Shown here: piece by piece, positions 1-6,964 of the stretch | How the letters are laid out: each line of letters opens with the position of its first letter | Position numbering within the stretch: the stretch's first letter is position 1 | Origin: Conexivisphaera sp046536535 | Lineage (GTDB): Archaea; Thermoproteota; Nitrososphaeria; Conexivisphaerales; Conexivisphaeraceae | Reading direction: 5' to 3' | Assembly (NCBI GenBank): GCA_046536535.1 | Contig: JAWDMO010000034.1 | Coordinates: 1 to 11,645, forward strand | Length of the DNA: 11,645 bases | Made by a program: the position numbers and the translations under genes | The notes under the pieces: model-generated | Database searches by the model: none | The model's input: only the letters and a program-made list of their open reading frames with translations | Told to the model about the DNA's origin: nothing

Positions 1-2
1 TC

Positions 3-1733
3 GGCAACTTCTACAACGAGAGCATGGACTACTGGACCGACATACTGTACTGGGCCGCCGCCAACACGACGATCGCCCAGGAGGCCGCATCGAACGTCCA
101 GCAGATATTCAACCAGCAGCTGCCATACATAATATGGTACTACGGGACCACGCTCTATGCCGTCCAGTCCAACGGGTGGCAGGGGTACGCGAACATACCG
201 ACCACCGGGCCGGCCGAGGAGACCGGCCTCTACTACACACTGCTGAACGTCCACCCGGCCGGCGCGATCGGGGGGACGTTCACGGAGGCGTTGCACTCCG
301 CGCCAACGAGCCTGGACCCGCTCTACGAGACCAACTGGGTGTGGCAGATCGACGTCTGGCAGGAGGTCTACGACAGTCCGATAGGCACCCCGCCGACCGG
401 CGTGACGAGCGGCGCCCTGATGCCCTGGATGGCCACGTACACCGTGCAGAACGACGTGACGGCGCCCATAGGGAACGGATCCGGCTGGTGGAACCCCTTC
501 GGCGCGTCCAACATAGTCAACGGACAGATAATAACGCTCAACTTCTTCAGGAACGCTACGTGGCAGGACGGGGTGCCGATAACCGCGTACGACTACAACT
601 TCTCGCTGTACTACTGGGATCTTCAGGGACTGAGCGGCGCGCTCACCCCTGAGTACGGCGCATCTACCCCACCCTACGGGCTCTTGGCCACGTACATACC
701 CCCGAACGACCCATACGAGATACAATTGTACGTGAACTCCACGAACATCTGGAACGTATACACGCTCGATATACCCCCAATACCGGAGCACATATTCCAG
801 TACTTCAGCCCGAGCGCGGTGGCCAGCGCGACGGGCGCAATGGACACGACGGTCCCCGTCTCCCAGATATCCGGGCTCAGCAGCTACCTGAACTCCCCGA
901 GCGAGTCGCTGCCCGGGTGGATGTACTGGCTGCCCAACCTGGAGGTGGGCAGCGGGCCGTTCGTCTTCCAGAGCTGGAACAAGGTGACCAACACGCAGGT
1001 GCTAACGAGGAACGTGAACTACTACAGATCCGCCTGGTGGGCCTGGATGTCCACGGTGACCCAGGGCGGTTCCTACGGCTACAAGGTCAACGTCCAGCAG
1101 GAGATCTACAACCCGACGTCCAGCTCGTTCATGGGCGTCGCGCCCGGCTCCACCGGAAACATACCCATAACGAACGCCACGGGCGTGGTGCAGGTGGAGG
1201 CGCCCGGAGGGACCGTGGTGGCCTCCTACCCGCTCACGAGCGTCGGCAACGGATCCTACACGGCGTCGATACCCACGACGGGGCTGAGCCCAGGCGCCTA
1301 CGAGCTGGTGGCGAACCTGACGTACACGTCGTTCGGCCTCAACAGGGTCTGGTACAGCTACAGCGGGCTCACGGTGACGGCGCCCGTGACCTCGGCTCCC
1401 CTCGTGATCAAGGTGACTAACCCGAGCGGCCTGCCCATAGCGGGCGCTACCGTGGTCGTGGACGGCCAGACGGCCACGACCAACACCTCGGGCATCGCAT
1501 CGTTCCCGAGCGTGCCGCTGGGGACATACACGGCCACGATATCGGCCCCCGGCTACAAGCCGACGAATATCACGGTCACATCATCGGCACCAATCGCCAC
1601 GGCATCCGCATCGCTGGCGCCCGTTCCCGCGACGGTTCCTGCTCCCAACTACACGCTCACGTACGCCATAATAGCCGTCGTAGTGATAATAGTGATAGTT
1701 GGGGTCGTCGTGGCAGCGCTTCGCCGCCGGTAG
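3..1733 (+). CDS. ABC importer substrate-binding protein, family 5 (3' part; start outside window)
   Basis: Extracellular solute-binding subunit of an Opp/Dpp-type importer. The frame is open from base 3, so the N-terminus and signal peptide are outside the window; the ATG at 24 is internal. Numbering from that Met, residues 1-63 resemble the C-terminal end of an SBP_bac_5 domain (LPYIIWYYGTTLYAV). Residues 81-340 then restart such a domain: GGTFTEAL-APTSLDP, then TWQDGVPITAYDYNFS, then GSGPFVFQSW with TRNVNYY. This second copy stops about halfway. It is followed by an Ig-like segment (about 360-455), a carboxypeptidase-regulatory-like beta domain (about 459-520, AGATVVVDG and PGYKPTNITV), an Ala/Pro/Ser/Thr linker and one transmembrane helix (about 543-566) ending in RRR. 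A C-terminal anchor behind such a linker is typical of archaeal Opp-class binding proteins. The ligand could be peptide or oligosaccharide. The family is secure; the duplicated-domain reading is inference. Confidence 0.9.
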   Translation, partial: GNFYNESMDYWTDILYWAAANTTIAQEAASNVQQIFNQQLPYIIWYYGTTLYAVQSNGWQGYANIPTTGPAEETGLYYTLLNVHPAGAIGGTFTEALHSAPTSLDPLYETNWVWQIDVWQEVYDSPIGTPPTGVTSGALMPWMATYTVQNDVTAPIGNGSGWWNPFGASNIVNGQIITLNFFRNATWQDGVPITAYDYNFSLYYWDLQGLSGALTPEYGASTPPYGLLATYIPPNDPYEIQLYVNSTNIWNVYTLDIPPIPEHIFQYFSPSAVASATGAMDTTVPVSQISGLSSYLNSPSESLPGWMYWLPNLEVGSGPFVFQSWNKVTNTQVLTRNVNYYRSAWWAWMSTVTQGGSYGYKVNVQQEIYNPTSSSFMGVAPGSTGNIPITNATGVVQVEAPGGTVVASYPLTSVGNGSYTASIPTTGLSPGAYELVANLTYTSFGLNRVWYSYSGLTVTAPVTSAPLVIKVTNPSGLPIAGATVVVDGQTATTNTSGIASFPSVPLGTYTATISAPGYKPTNITVTSSAPIATASASLAPVPATVPAPNYTLTYAIIAVVVIIVIVGVVVAALRRR

Positions 1734-1737
1734 CGAA

Positions 1738-1748
1738 GGATTAATTAG
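1738..1748 (+). promoter_or_regulatory. Possible TATA box for dppB
   Basis: The A/T-rich segment GATTAATTAGG is centred about 31 bp before the dppB ATG at 1775 and is preceded by purines (CGAAG) that could act as BRE. No Shine-Dalgarno motif precedes dppB, so a leaderless transcript from this internal promoter is plausible. The spacing is slightly long, and read-through from the upstream gene is an alternative. Confidence 0.35.
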
Positions 1749-1754
1749 GGACCA

Positions 1755-1766
1755 TTTTTCTTTTTT
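1755..1766 (+). terminator. T-rich tract after the binding-protein gene
   Basis: Eleven T in twelve bases lie about 22 bp after the stop codon of the binding-protein gene and just before dppB. Archaeal transcription terminates at T-runs without needing a hairpin. A partial stop here would let the binding protein be made in excess over the permease. This is inferred from sequence only. Confidence 0.45.
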
Positions 1767-1774
1767 CGCGCATT

Positions 1775-2779
1775 ATGAGCCTACTTGGCTATATAGTCAA
1801 GAGGCTGGCGATCACCGCAGTGATAATGATCGTGATAGCGGCGATAAATTTCCTGCTATTTCAGGTATTACCCTTCGTGCTGCTCGGGATAAACCCGGAG
1901 GTCTGGTACGTCCCGGCGATCAGCACGTCGCATAACCTGCAATATATAACAAAGATAAGGGAACAGGTGATATCCGAGCTGGGGTTCAACCTTCCGATCC
2001 AGGATAGATTCCTCAGGTACATGGAGTCGCTCTTCACGTTTCACTTCGGCTACAACGTCGGAGGGGCGCTCAGCGGTCCCGTCTCCACGACCATATCCAG
2101 GTTCGCCCCCTATACCATACTGCTGCTGGGCGGATCCACGGTTGTATCGTTCATCATCGGCGAGTATCTGGGCGTCTTCTCAGCCAGCAGGCGGGGGAGG
2201 CCCGCGGACAAGGCCTCGTTCGTGTCGCTGCTGTTCCTTTACTCGATGCCGTCCTTCTGGATAGGCATGATACTCCTGCTGGTGTTCGCGTACTACATCA
2301 GGCTGGCGCCGTCGAGCGCGGCGGCCTACATGTCCCAGTACACCGGCGCCGCCTACTATCTGGCGGTGCTGAAGGCGATGGCCCTGCCGTTCCTCTCGCT
2401 CACCCTCATAAGCATCGGCGGGTTCTACCTGATAATGAGGAGTTCCGCGCTGGAGGTCATGAACGAGGACTACGTCCTCATGGCCAGGGCCAAGGGCCTC
2501 AGGGAGAGGAACGTGCTCTACAAGCACGTGCTCAGGAACGCGGTGATCCCCGTGATGACGGTCTTCGCGATATCCCTCGGGTTCGTGCTTTCGGGGGCCG
2601 TGATAACAGAGACCGTATTCGGGTGGCCGGGCCTCGGTTACTGGACATATATGGCTATACTGACGCAGGACTTCCCGCTGGAACAGGCCATATTCTTCAT
2701 AATATCGCTCATGGTGGTGCTGGCGAACCTCGCCGCGGATCTCCTCTACGGGTTTCTGGATCCCAGGATAAGGAGATGA
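1775..2779 (+). CDS. dppB: ABC transporter permease, DppB/OppB type
   Basis: First membrane subunit of the peptide/oligosaccharide importer, 334 residues, the normal family length. It begins with the typical YIVKRLAITAVIMIVIAAINF helix, followed by an extracellular stretch carrying GFNLPIQDRFLRYM. About five further helices follow. The cytoplasmic EAA loop that contacts the ATPase is at about 230-258 (EDYVLMARAKGL, then YKHVLRNAVIPV). The conserved TETVFGWPGLGYW segment and the C-terminal LLYGFLDPRIR complete the family pattern. The ATG at 1775 gives the standard N-terminus. No ribosome-binding site precedes it, which fits a leaderless message. It lies 41 bp after the binding-protein gene and 4 bp before dppC. 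The symbol marks the subunit class; the actual substrate is not shown by the sequence. Confidence 0.93.
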   Translation: MSLLGYIVKRLAITAVIMIVIAAINFLLFQVLPFVLLGINPEVWYVPAISTSHNLQYITKIREQVISELGFNLPIQDRFLRYMESLFTFHFGYNVGGALSGPVSTTISRFAPYTILLLGGSTVVSFIIGEYLGVFSASRRGRPADKASFVSLLFLYSMPSFWIGMILLLVFAYYIRLAPSSAAAYMSQYTGAAYYLAVLKAMALPFLSLTLISIGGFYLIMRSSALEVMNEDYVLMARAKGLRERNVLYKHVLRNAVIPVMTVFAISLGFVLSGAVITETVFGWPGLGYWTYMAILTQDFPLEQAIFFIISLMVVLANLAADLLYGFLDPRIRR

Positions 2780-2783
2780 TTGG

Positions 2784-4313
2784 ATGCCGAGGGAGAGCGC
2801 GCTCAAACTGCTCCTGCACAACAGGACGGGGATGGTCGGCGTCGTCATAATAGTGTTCTTCGGGCTCATGGCGCTCCTGGCGCCCTACATAGCGGGGCCC
2901 AGCCCGGCGCAGACGTACGTCACCGGTCCGTGGGCCGTTCCTGCATGGGCCACAGCATTCCCGCAGTACTGGGGACTTCCCCCGAACCTGGAGGCGGCGC
3001 CGCCCTCCCTCACCCAGTGGGCCGGCGCCGCCGGGCGGGGCGCCGGCTACGAGATGGTCCAAGTCCAACCTCCCCCGGCGCTCGTCTCCAAGACGGGATA
3101 CAGCGCGCCCTCGGCGTACGCCGCCCTGATATCCGCCGCCGTCCCCCCGGGTTCCGAGGACGTGGTATACACGGCGAACTACACGTTCAACTACAGGTAC
3201 AGGCCTCCCTACGAGTTCAAGTTCGGCGCGCTCGTGGAGCCCCTCTCGGTCGATAACATCTCCGACTTCTACCTGCGCTTCCTCCTCGTGAAGCCGGACG
3301 GCCAGGTGGTGCACCTGACATCCTACAGCGTCATGTCCAGCTCATTCGAGGAGGACATAAGCTACAACAACGGCTTCAGGCTCGGCAACTGGAATGTCGT
3401 GTACCTGTCCACCACGCTGCCCGACGTGAACCTGGCGGCGCTCGGCCCCTCCGGACTGGGGATGACCAACACGGGCCTCAAGTACCTGGACGAGAACGGC
3501 AACTACACGCTGGTGGTGCAGGTGGTGGCGCTCGGCGGCTCCTCGCCCGGCAGCCTGAAGGTCGAGCTCGCCTATCCCTTCCTTTTCGTCTACGGGAGGC
3601 AGTACGGCCTCCTGGGATCCGATAACCGGGGCCGCGATCTCTGGTCGCAGTTCGTCTGGGGATCCAGGATCTCGATGGAGGTGGGCCTGCTCGCGTCCAT
3701 ATTCACGGTGATAGTCGGCATGTACCTCGGTGTGATATCCGGCGCATTCGGGGGGTTGGTCGACGAGACGCTCATGAGGATAGCCGATATCTTCCTGGTG
3801 ATACCGTTCCTCCCGCTCGCGATAATACTCGTGTTCATGATAACGCAGTCGGCCTTCCTGGCGAAGGAACTTTACCTGTGGCTCATAGTCCTGTTCGCGG
3901 TGCTCTCGTGGCCGGCCGTCGCAAGGGTGATAAGATCCCAGACCCTCACGGTGAAGGAGCGCGGCTACGTGGAGGCGGCGAGGGCCCTCGGGGCGGGGAG
4001 GGGCCACATAATAAGCAGGCACATACTGCCGAACATAATGAGCCTCGTGTACGCGAACCTCGCGCTCAACGTCCCCGGGTTCATACTGACGGAGGCGGCG
4101 CTGGATTTCCTGTTCCCCGGCGCGTCCACGGTCCCGACGTGGGGCAGGATGCTCTCCAAGGCGTTCGACTACGCGTCATCCGCCATCTACTACAACTTCG
4201 GCTGGTGGTGGTTCATATTCCCCGGCATAGCCATAGTGCTGCTCTCGCTATCGTTCGTGCTGCTAGGCTACGCGCTCGACGAGATCTTCAACCCGAGGCT
4301 GAGGCGGAGATGA
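2784..4313 (+). CDS. dppC: ABC transporter permease, DppC/OppC type, with large extracellular insertion
   Basis: Second membrane subunit. At 509 residues it is far longer than bacterial DppC (about 290-300). The first helix is at about 17-38 (VGVVIIVFFGLMALLAPYIA). The normal second-segment motif YGLLGSDNRGRDLW appears only at residue 274. About 230 residues therefore lie outside the membrane between helices 1 and 2, where the family usually has 40-50. The insertion is Pro/Gly/aromatic-rich and looks beta-structured, with NYT and NIS sequons. After it the core is normal: GSRISMEVGL, a transmembrane region, the EAA loop at about 390-420 (VEAARALGAGRGHIISRHIL, then PNI), and the C-terminal FNPRLRR. 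A GGAG site overlapping the end of dppB precedes the ATG, with 4 bp between the genes. The inserted domain may dock the membrane-anchored binding protein; that role is inference. Confidence 0.92.
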   Translation: MPRESALKLLLHNRTGMVGVVIIVFFGLMALLAPYIAGPSPAQTYVTGPWAVPAWATAFPQYWGLPPNLEAAPPSLTQWAGAAGRGAGYEMVQVQPPPALVSKTGYSAPSAYAALISAAVPPGSEDVVYTANYTFNYRYRPPYEFKFGALVEPLSVDNISDFYLRFLLVKPDGQVVHLTSYSVMSSSFEEDISYNNGFRLGNWNVVYLSTTLPDVNLAALGPSGLGMTNTGLKYLDENGNYTLVVQVVALGGSSPGSLKVELAYPFLFVYGRQYGLLGSDNRGRDLWSQFVWGSRISMEVGLLASIFTVIVGMYLGVISGAFGGLVDETLMRIADIFLVIPFLPLAIILVFMITQSAFLAKELYLWLIVLFAVLSWPAVARVIRSQTLTVKERGYVEAARALGAGRGHIISRHILPNIMSLVYANLALNVPGFILTEAALDFLFPGASTVPTWGRMLSKAFDYASSAIYYNFGWWWFIFPGIAIVLLSLSFVLLGYALDEIFNPRLRRR

Positions 4314-4317
4314 TGGG

Positions 4318-4974
4318 ATGAGGGGGTGGGCCGTCGTCTTGGTGGTGCTCGTGGCGATCGCCGTGGCCGCGCTCGGCGCGTGGTACGCGTACTACGGTGC
4401 GCCGCGGCCGTCAGCCGGGGTCTACGTGAACCCCGAGACCGCCGCCGAGCCCGGATATACCGCGACCTATAACTACACGATATCGGTGTATGCCGGGCAG
4501 CTGGAGGTGGGGGCGTACTACAACGAGTTCCGCGTCAAGGTGCTCTCGGTGGACGGCGACCTGGTAAGGATCGGATATGAGCAGCTGGTCTCGGCGAACC
4601 GGCCCGTGTCAAATCCCGCGCAGACCGTCAACTACACGTATGCGCTGGTGCCGTCAAACATATCCACTTACTACTCGGGCATCGGCGTACCCATCTTCCT
4701 CTCGAGCGACGTCCGCCCCGGCAGCGGCGGCGCTAACACCACCATAGACGGGTACAATGTAACGTATAAGTACGTGGTGACGGTATCCAGCGGGAACACA
4801 TTGGTGTCCTCGTCGATTATGATCTACAACGGGACGAGCCCCGTGTCCGCCTCATACTGGTACTTCCAGTACAACGGAACCACTGATATGCTGGAGCAGG
4901 CGTACGGGCTGCTCGCCACACAGCAGTACGGTTATCGCTTCGAGTACCAGATGATGGACCGCGGGGGGAGCTGA
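4318..4974 (+). CDS. Membrane-anchored extracellular protein of unknown function in the transporter operon
   Basis: I do not recognise a family for this 218-residue protein. It has a basic Met-Arg start, one hydrophobic helix at about 4-25 (VVLVVLVAIAVAALGAWYAY) acting as signal anchor or signal peptide, and an outside domain of about 190 residues. That domain is rich in Tyr, Val, Ser and Thr and probably all beta. It carries seven N-X-S/T sequons (NYT twice, NIS, NTT, NVT, NGT twice), as expected of a glycosylated archaeal surface protein. There are no cysteines. It starts 4 bp after dppC behind a GGAG motif (4306-4309) and ends 1 bp before dppD, so it is co-translated with the importer. This suggests an accessory subunit, perhaps for ligand delivery or complex stability, but nothing in the sequence proves it. 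Confidence 0.85.
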   Translation: MRGWAVVLVVLVAIAVAALGAWYAYYGAPRPSAGVYVNPETAAEPGYTATYNYTISVYAGQLEVGAYYNEFRVKVLSVDGDLVRIGYEQLVSANRPVSNPAQTVNYTYALVPSNISTYYSGIGVPIFLSSDVRPGSGGANTTIDGYNVTYKYVVTVSSGNTLVSSSIMIYNGTSPVSASYWYFQYNGTTDMLEQAYGLLATQQYGYRFEYQMMDRGGS

Positions 4975-4975
4975 G

Positions 4976-5932
4976 ATGGGCGACGCCGTAATCCGGGTCG
5001 AGGACCTCAATATGTACTACAGGACCAAGGAGGGCGCCGTGAGGGCCGTCCAGGACGTCGGATTCGAGGTCGCGCGGGGCGAGACGGTGGGGGTCGCGGG
5101 GGAGTCCGGGAGCGGGAAGTCCTCGCTGGCGCTCACCCTGCTCAGGCTCCTGCCGAACTACTCCGTCATAGAGCGCGGCCGGGTCATGCTCGACGGCAAG
5201 GATATCCTGACGATGGGCGACGAGGAGCTCAGGAGGCTCAGGTGGACGAAGATGGCGTTCGTGCCGCAGGCCTCGATGAACGCGCTCAACCCGGTCTTCA
5301 CGATAGGGGATCAGATAGTGGAGGCGATAGTCACGCATCGGGATGTGAGCAGGGAGGAGGCCGTCGGGACTGCGTCGAACCTCCTGGACGTCGTCGGCGT
5401 CGGAAGGGAAAGGCTGAACAGTTACCCCCACGAGCTGAGCGGGGGCCAGAGGCAGAGGGTCGCGATAGCGATGGCGCTCGCCAACAACCCCGAATTCCTG
5501 ATACTCGACGAGCCGACGACCGCGCTCGACGTGATAGTGCAGGCACAGATACTCAAGCTGCTGGAGGAACTGCGCTCCAAGTACAGCATGGGTGTGCTCC
5601 TGATAACGCACGATCTCTCGGTAATAGCCGAGCTGGCGGATACCGTGATGATTTACTACGGGGGGAGGATAGTGGAGAGGGCGCCCGCCGTGGAGCTATA
5701 CGGGAACCCGCTCCACCCGTACACCGAGGCGCTGCTCAAGGCGTTCCCGGACATAAGGGCGAAAAGGCAGCGCTTCTCATACCTCCCGGGCTCGCCGCCG
5801 AACCTGGCGAACCCGCCCTCAGGGTGCCCGTTCCACCCCAGGTGCCCCCGCGCATTCGACAGGTGCAGGACGGAGGTCCCGCAGCTCAGGGAGGTCAGGC
5901 CCGGCCACTGGGTGGCCTGCCACCTTTACTGA
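4976..5932 (+). CDS. dppD: ABC transporter ATPase, DppD type
   Basis: Cytoplasmic ATPase powering the importer, 318 residues. Visible motifs are Walker A GESGSGKSS (42-50), Q-loop Gln98, signature LSGGQ (154-158), Walker B LILDEP with Asp178/Glu179, and the switch His212 in ITHDLS. The C-terminal oligopeptide-family extension begins at NPLHPYTEALL (about 244). It contains four cysteines (284, 290, 297, 315), a set that binds a 4Fe-4S cluster in related DppD/DppF proteins (established for some homologues, inferred here). The last 40 residues are identical to those of the DppF neighbour. The ATG at 4976 follows a GGGGGGAG site that overlaps the end of the upstream gene, from which it is separated by 1 bp. 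It probably pairs with DppF as a heterodimer. Confidence 0.95.
   Translation: MGDAVIRVEDLNMYYRTKEGAVRAVQDVGFEVARGETVGVAGESGSGKSSLALTLLRLLPNYSVIERGRVMLDGKDILTMGDEELRRLRWTKMAFVPQASMNALNPVFTIGDQIVEAIVTHRDVSREEAVGTASNLLDVVGVGRERLNSYPHELSGGQRQRVAIAMALANNPEFLILDEPTTALDVIVQAQILKLLEELRSKYSMGVLLITHDLSVIAELADTVMIYYGGRIVERAPAVELYGNPLHPYTEALLKAFPDIRAKRQRFSYLPGSPPNLANPPSGCPFHPRCPRAFDRCRTEVPQLREVRPGHWVACHLY
5423..5469 (+). repeat. 47-bp perfect direct repeat over the ABC signature motif, copy 1
   Basis: Identical to 6407-6453 in dppF. It encodes YPHELSGGQRQRVAI, the signature-helix region. Conserved residues explain part of the identity, but identical synonymous positions suggest a second conversion tract between the ATPase genes. 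Confidence 0.9.
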
Positions 5933-5933
5933 G
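5810..5933 (+). repeat. 124-bp perfect direct repeat, copy 1 (3' end of dppD)
   Basis: This stretch covers the last 40 codons and stop of dppD plus one base. It is identical, base for base, to 6797-6920 at the end of dppF. Flanking bases diverge at once on both sides. The shared block encodes the cysteine-rich C-terminal segment. Confidence 0.97.
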
Positions 5934-5938
5934 GTGAT
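5931..5938 (+). promoter_or_regulatory. Shine-Dalgarno site of dppF overlapping the dppD stop
   Basis: GAGGTGAT matches the archaeal anti-Shine-Dalgarno sequence and lies 3 bases before the dppF ATG. Its first two bases belong to the dppD stop codon, so translation of the two ATPases is likely coupled. The first three bases are also the end of the repeat shared with the dppF 3' end. Confidence 0.7.
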
Positions 5939-5941
5939 GCT

Positions 5942-6919
5942 ATGGAGGACCTGATCTCCATAAAGGATCTGAAGGTCTACTATCCGTTCTACGCCGGCTT
6001 CCTGAGCAAGATAACCGGGGCCAAGCTCTATGTAAAGGCGGTGGACGGCGTTAACATGTCAATAGGGCGCGGCGAGATACTGGGGCTGGTCGGCGAATCC
6101 GGGAGCGGCAAGACCACGCTGGGGAAGGCAATTGTGCGCCTCGTGAACCCCACCGGAGGCCGGATAATCTACGACGGCGTCGATATAGCGGCCCTGGGCC
6201 ACGCCGCCCTCAGAAAGTACAGGAGCAGGCTCCAGATAATATTCCAGGACCCGTACGACTCGATAAATCCCAGGATGAACGCGTTCGACGTGGTCGCGGA
6301 GGGGTTGGTGATAAACAAGATGGCCAAGGGGAAGGATCTGGAGGAGAGGGTTATGCGCTCGCTCGAGGACGTCAGGCTGATGCCGCCGGAGGAGTTCGCG
6401 TATCGCTACCCCCACGAGCTGAGCGGGGGCCAGAGGCAGAGGGTCGCGATAGCAAGGGCGCTCGCGATGAGGCCCGAGTTCATAGTGGCGGACGAGCCCG
6501 CATCCATGCTCGATGTCTCCATAAGGGGCGAGGTCCTCAACGTGATGCTTGACCTGCGCGAGAGGTACGGCCTCTCGTTCCTGTTCATCACCCACGACCT
6601 GGCGATAGCCAAGCACATGTCGGATCGGGTGGCCGTGATGTACCTGGGGAGGGTGATGGAGATCGCTGACTCGGAGGAGCTCGTCAGGGAGCCCCTGCAC
6701 CCGTACACCGAGGCGCTGCTCGCGGCAATACCGATCCCCGACCCGACGGCCCCGAAGGTGCAGGTCAAGGCAAAGGGCGAGATATCCAGCGCGCTCAACC
6801 CGCCCTCAGGGTGCCCGTTCCACCCCAGGTGCCCCCGCGCATTCGACAGGTGCAGGACGGAGGTCCCGCAGCTCAGGGAGGTCAGGCCCGGCCACTGGGT
6901 GGCCTGCCACCTTTACTGA
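5942..6919 (+). CDS. dppF: ABC transporter ATPase, DppF/OppF type
   Basis: Second ATPase of the importer, 325 residues, predicted partner of DppD. The N-terminus has the DppF-type insertion before strand 3 (PFYAGFLSKITGAKLYVKAV). Motifs are Walker A GESGSGKTT (51-59), Q-loop Gln102 followed by DPYDSINPRM, signature LSGGQ (160-164), Walker B IVADEP with Asp184/Glu185, and switch His218 in ITHDLA. The oligopeptide-type tail starts at PLHPYTEALL (about 251) and carries Cys291, 297, 304 and 322, the likely 4Fe-4S ligands. Its last 40 codons plus stop are identical at base level to the end of dppD. It starts 9 bp after dppD and is the last gene of the transporter cluster; a new promoter follows. 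Confidence 0.95.
   Translation: MEDLISIKDLKVYYPFYAGFLSKITGAKLYVKAVDGVNMSIGRGEILGLVGESGSGKTTLGKAIVRLVNPTGGRIIYDGVDIAALGHAALRKYRSRLQIIFQDPYDSINPRMNAFDVVAEGLVINKMAKGKDLEERVMRSLEDVRLMPPEEFAYRYPHELSGGQRQRVAIARALAMRPEFIVADEPASMLDVSIRGEVLNVMLDLRERYGLSFLFITHDLAIAKHMSDRVAVMYLGRVMEIADSEELVREPLHPYTEALLAAIPIPDPTAPKVQVKAKGEISSALNPPSGCPFHPRCPRAFDRCRTEVPQLREVRPGHWVACHLY
6407..6453 (+). repeat. 47-bp perfect direct repeat over the ABC signature motif, copy 2
   Basis: Partner of 5423-5469, 984 bp away, in the same codon phase. The next shared tract, 24 bp at 5714-5737 and 6698-6721, lies over HPYTEALL. Confidence 0.9.
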
Positions 6920-6920
6920 G
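6797..6920 (+). repeat. 124-bp perfect direct repeat, copy 2 (3' end of dppF)
   Basis: Second copy of the 124-bp block, 987 bp downstream of the first and in the same codon phase. Third-codon positions are identical throughout, which protein-level selection alone would not keep. Recent gene conversion is the simplest explanation. Confidence 0.97.
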
Positions 6921-6930
6921 AGGTTCGCTC

Positions 6931-6940
6931 GGTTTATAGA
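6931..6940 (+). promoter_or_regulatory. TATA box for the membrane protein / winged-helix pair
   Basis: GGTTTATAGA has its TTTATA core at 6933-6938, about 29 bp before the ATG at 6965. That is the spacing expected for a leaderless archaeal transcript, and no Shine-Dalgarno motif precedes the ATG. It marks a new transcription unit after dppF. Confidence 0.6.
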
Positions 6941-6964
6941 GAACTCCAGCTACACGTAGCCGCG

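Noticed and set aside
24..26. ATG at 24 as the start of the binding-protein gene
   Set aside because: The same frame is open back to base 3 and the protein begins in the middle of an SBP-like C-terminal region, so this Met is internal.
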